Part shown: positions 31,376-33,198 of the stretch, in pieces | Numbering within the stretch: the stretch's first letter is position 1 | Layout: every line of letters begins with the position of its first letter | Assembly: GCA_023265155.1 (NCBI GenBank) | Contig: JAHFUL010000008.1 | Coordinates: 10,514-43,711 of the forward strand | Length of the DNA: 33,198 nucleotides | Source: Acidobacteriota bacterium | GTDB lineage: Bacteria > Acidobacteriota > Vicinamibacteria > Vicinamibacterales > CAVVIG01 | Direction: 5' to 3' | The notes under the pieces: model-generated | Seen by the model: only the letters and a program-made list of their open reading frames with translations | Databases searched by the model: none | Told to the model about the DNA's origin: nothing | Position numbers and translations under genes: made by a program

Positions 31376-32926
31376 ATGGCTGATCCTTTCACCGTTGCGA
31401 AAACGGCCAGCGGGACCGAGCTCCAGCTCCTGCCCACGATGGCCAATCGTCATGGGCTGATCACTGGCGCGACCGGCACCGGCAAAACCGTCACACTGCA
31501 GGTCTTCACGGACCACTTCTCCCGGCTTGGCGTACCGGTCTTTCTGGCCGACGTCAAAGGCGATCTCTCGGGAGTCGCGGCCGCAGGGTCGGCGACACCC
31601 AAGCTTCGGGAACGTCTCGAGCTCATCGCCGCTTCGGAGCCGGAGTGGCGGGCCAACCCGGCTGTCCTCTGGGACGTCTTCGGTCGCAAGGGCGTGCCTG
31701 TCCGCGCCACGATTTCCGATCTCGGACCGCTGCTGCTCGCGCGCCTGCTGAACCTCAACCCCACACAGCAGGGAGTACTGACGCTGGTGTTCAAGATCGC
31801 AGACGATGCGGGGCTGTTGCTGCTGGATTTGAAAGACTTGCGGGCCATGCTCCGGGAGGTGGGCGCCCGCGCGCAGGAGTTCACCACGGCCTACGGCAAC
31901 ATCTCGTCGGCGTCGATCGGTGCGATTCAGCGCGGGCTCGTCGAAATCGAACAGCAGGGCGGTGAGGCCTTTTTCGGGGAGCCGATGCTCGACATCGACG
32001 ACCTCCTTCAGACCGATCGCGGCCAGGGCGTTGTCAATATCCTCGTCGCCGACGAGCTCGTCCGCGGGCCGAAGGTGTACGCGACCTTCCTATTGTGGAT
32101 GCTGTCGGAGCTATTCGAGCGGCTGCCGGAAGTCGGGGACCGGGACGAGCCGACGGCCGTGTTCTTCTTTGACGAAGCCCACCTCCTGTTCGAGGATGCG
32201 CCTGGCTCGCTGGTGGACAAGATCGAACAGGTCGTGCGTCTCATCCGGTCGAAGGGTGTGGGCGTGTACTTCGTGACGCAGAACCCGACTGACATTCCGG
32301 ATTCGGTGCTGGGGCAGCTTGGGAACCGCGTGCAGCATGCCCTGCGCGCCTTTACGCCGAGGGATCAGAAGGTCGTGAAGGCTGCGGCGCAGACGCTGCG
32401 GCCCAATCCAGGATTGAACATCGAGGAAGCGATCACCGGGCTGTCGATCGGTGAAGCGCTCGTCTCCATGCTGGACGAGAAGGGAAGTCCGACGCCGACG
32501 GAGCGTGCATGGATCCTCCCGCCCGCCTCGCGCATCGGTCCGCTCGGCGACGCCGAGCGGGACGACATCCGCAAGCGGTCGATGTCGGGCTATGGCCGCT
32601 ACGAACAGCGAGTCGATCGCGAGTCAGCGTACGAGACGCTGAAGAACCGGACGCTGGAGAGGCACGGCGCCCAGCCGCCGCCCTCGTCTTCGAGGGATGA
32701 GACGAAGTCGTCTGGCCAGCCGGCCGAGGCGACCTCCCCGACGGGTTCTCTGCAGAGCATCCTGTTTGGATCGACCGGTCCGCGCGGCGGACACCGCGAG
32801 GGATTGGTGGAAGCGGCTTCGAAGAGCGCGGTGCGCTCGATCGGATCGAGCATGGGGCGCGCGATCATCAGGGGCGCGCTCGGTTCGATTTTCGGCGGCG
32901 GCGGATCCTCGCGCACACGCCGGTGA
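31376..32926 (+). CDS. YjgR/HerA-like P-loop ATPase (DUF853)
   Basis: The 516-residue product is a FtsK/HerA-superfamily ATPase. It has Walker A GATGTGKT (31-38) in [20 protein letters not shown], Walker [12 protein letters not shown] (D266, E267), and a glutamine sensor region [25 protein letters not shown] and a Ser/Gly-rich C-terminus ([13 protein letters not shown]) are typical of YjgR. No substrate or membrane part is visible. HerA relatives pump DNA or act in DNA ends repair; YjgR itself has no settled function. ATG 31376 has weak GAGG upstream. A membrane protein follows on the same strand. Confidence 0.92.
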   Translation: MADPFTVAKTASGTELQLLPTMANRHGLITGATGTGKTVTLQVFTDHFSRLGVPVFLADVKGDLSGVAAAGSATPKLRERLELIAASEPEWRANPAVLWDVFGRKGVPVRATISDLGPLLLARLLNLNPTQQGVLTLVFKIADDAGLLLLDLKDLRAMLREVGARAQEFTTAYGNISSASIGAIQRGLVEIEQQGGEAFFGEPMLDIDDLLQTDRGQGVVNILVADELVRGPKVYATFLLWMLSELFERLPEVGDRDEPTAVFFFDEAHLLFEDAPGSLVDKIEQVVRLIRSKGVGVYFVTQNPTDIPDSVLGQLGNRVQHALRAFTPRDQKVVKAAAQTLRPNPGLNIEEAITGLSIGEALVSMLDEKGSPTPTERAWILPPASRIGPLGDAERDDIRKRSMSGYGRYEQRVDRESAYETLKNRTLERHGAQPPPSSSRDETKSSGQPAEATSPTGSLQSILFGSTGPRGGHREGLVEAASKSAVRSIGSSMGRAIIRGALGSIFGGGGSSRTRR

Positions 32927-33012
32927 GCTGAGTCCGCGCTCCTCGAGCGGTGCGGGTCGCTCACGGCGTCGCCGTGGCCACATCACCGAACCAATCTCCC
33001 GAGTGGGTCGTC

Positions 33013-33198
33013 GTGACAAATGTGGGAAAGTTCCTGCTCTGGTGCATCCTGCTCGTGCTCTGCTGGCCGCTGGCCCTGTTGGCTGTAGTCGTTTACCCGA
33101 TCGTGTGGATCCTCCTGATTCCATTCCGCCTCGCGGGCATTGCCGTTCAGGGCGTCCTCGGGCTGTTGCGCGGTCTCGTGACATTTCCGGCCAGACTG
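33013..33198 (+). CDS. Membrane protein (cut by the right window edge)
   Basis: The open frame from GTG 33013 gives 62 residues to the edge, with no stop. It reads VTNVGKFLLWCILLVLCWPL, then ALLAVVVYPIVWILLIPFRL and AGIAVQGVLGLLRGLVTFP, i.e. at least one strong transmembrane span. GTG 32974 in the same frame is an alternative start. No family was recognised. It lies about 90 bases after the YjgR-like gene on the same strand and may be in its operon. Confidence 0.6.
   Translation, partial: MTNVGKFLLWCILLVLCWPLALLAVVVYPIVWILLIPFRLAGIAVQGVLGLLRGLVTFPARL

Overview
The window is a GC-rich (roughly two-thirds G+C by eye) stretch of bacterial chromosome. A VWFA-related secreted protein of the kind common in Acidobacteriota, a tandem pair of secreted DUF4159 proteins, a murU-amgK pair and a rimP-nusA start together suggest an acidobacterium, possibly Vicinamibacteria-like. 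That placement rests on gene content only; no rRNA or tRNA gene was found. The code is dense, spacing is short and GTG/TTG starts are common.

Layout. From 1 to 12.6 kb nearly everything is on the minus strand. Reading in the direction of transcription from 12.58 kb, there is a six-gene run with overlaps or very short gaps: M24 peptidase, HtrA/Deg protease, MidA-like methyltransferase, CYTH phosphatase, MurU-like nucleotidyltransferase and AmgK-like sugar kinase. It probably links envelope proteolysis with peptidoglycan sugar recycling. It is followed by a TIM-barrel sugar isomerase, asnS, rimO, and then rimP-nusA (nusA runs off the left edge) behind a terminator-like leader hairpin. From 12.66 kb a large plus-strand gene encodes a secreted VWA protein with a fused C-terminal PrcB-like domain. 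Next come a secreted hypothetical protein, a zinc-ribbon protein, a VOC (glyoxalase-fold) protein, a PEBP/YbhB protein, glycogen phosphorylase and a threonine-dehydratase-like enzyme. From 20.7 to 23.2 kb lie a predicted exported protein and a translationally coupled pair: a small membrane protein and a bactofilin-like beta-solenoid membrane protein. From 23.3 to 27.1 kb is a glycerol module: glpK with a secreted peroxiredoxin on minus, glpF and a 6PGDH-like oxidoreductase divergent on plus. From 27.1 to 29.7 kb lie a zinc-ribbon gene and a DUF4159 tandem array with one decayed copy. The right end holds a secreted esterase, a c-type cytochrome, a YjgR/HerA-like ATPase and the start of a membrane protein.

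The most unusual signal is repeat DNA inside genes. GC-rich palindromic units sit in frame inside rimO, the MidA gene and the VOC gene, on opposite strands and in different frames. A near-identical palindrome is present twice where a third DUF4159 copy is truncated. A further unit seems to supply the stop codon of the PEBP gene. MidA also carries a 23-unit, 9-bp minisatellite translated as an Asn-every-third-residue tract, and its proposed start lies in another short repeat. These look like mobile or expanding palindromic units that coding sequence tolerates, reminiscent of Rickettsia palindromic elements. Several other repeat families (GGGTCAGACCC palindromes, CACGAA-rich and AGCTTTCAGCT-like blocks) fill intergenic spaces.
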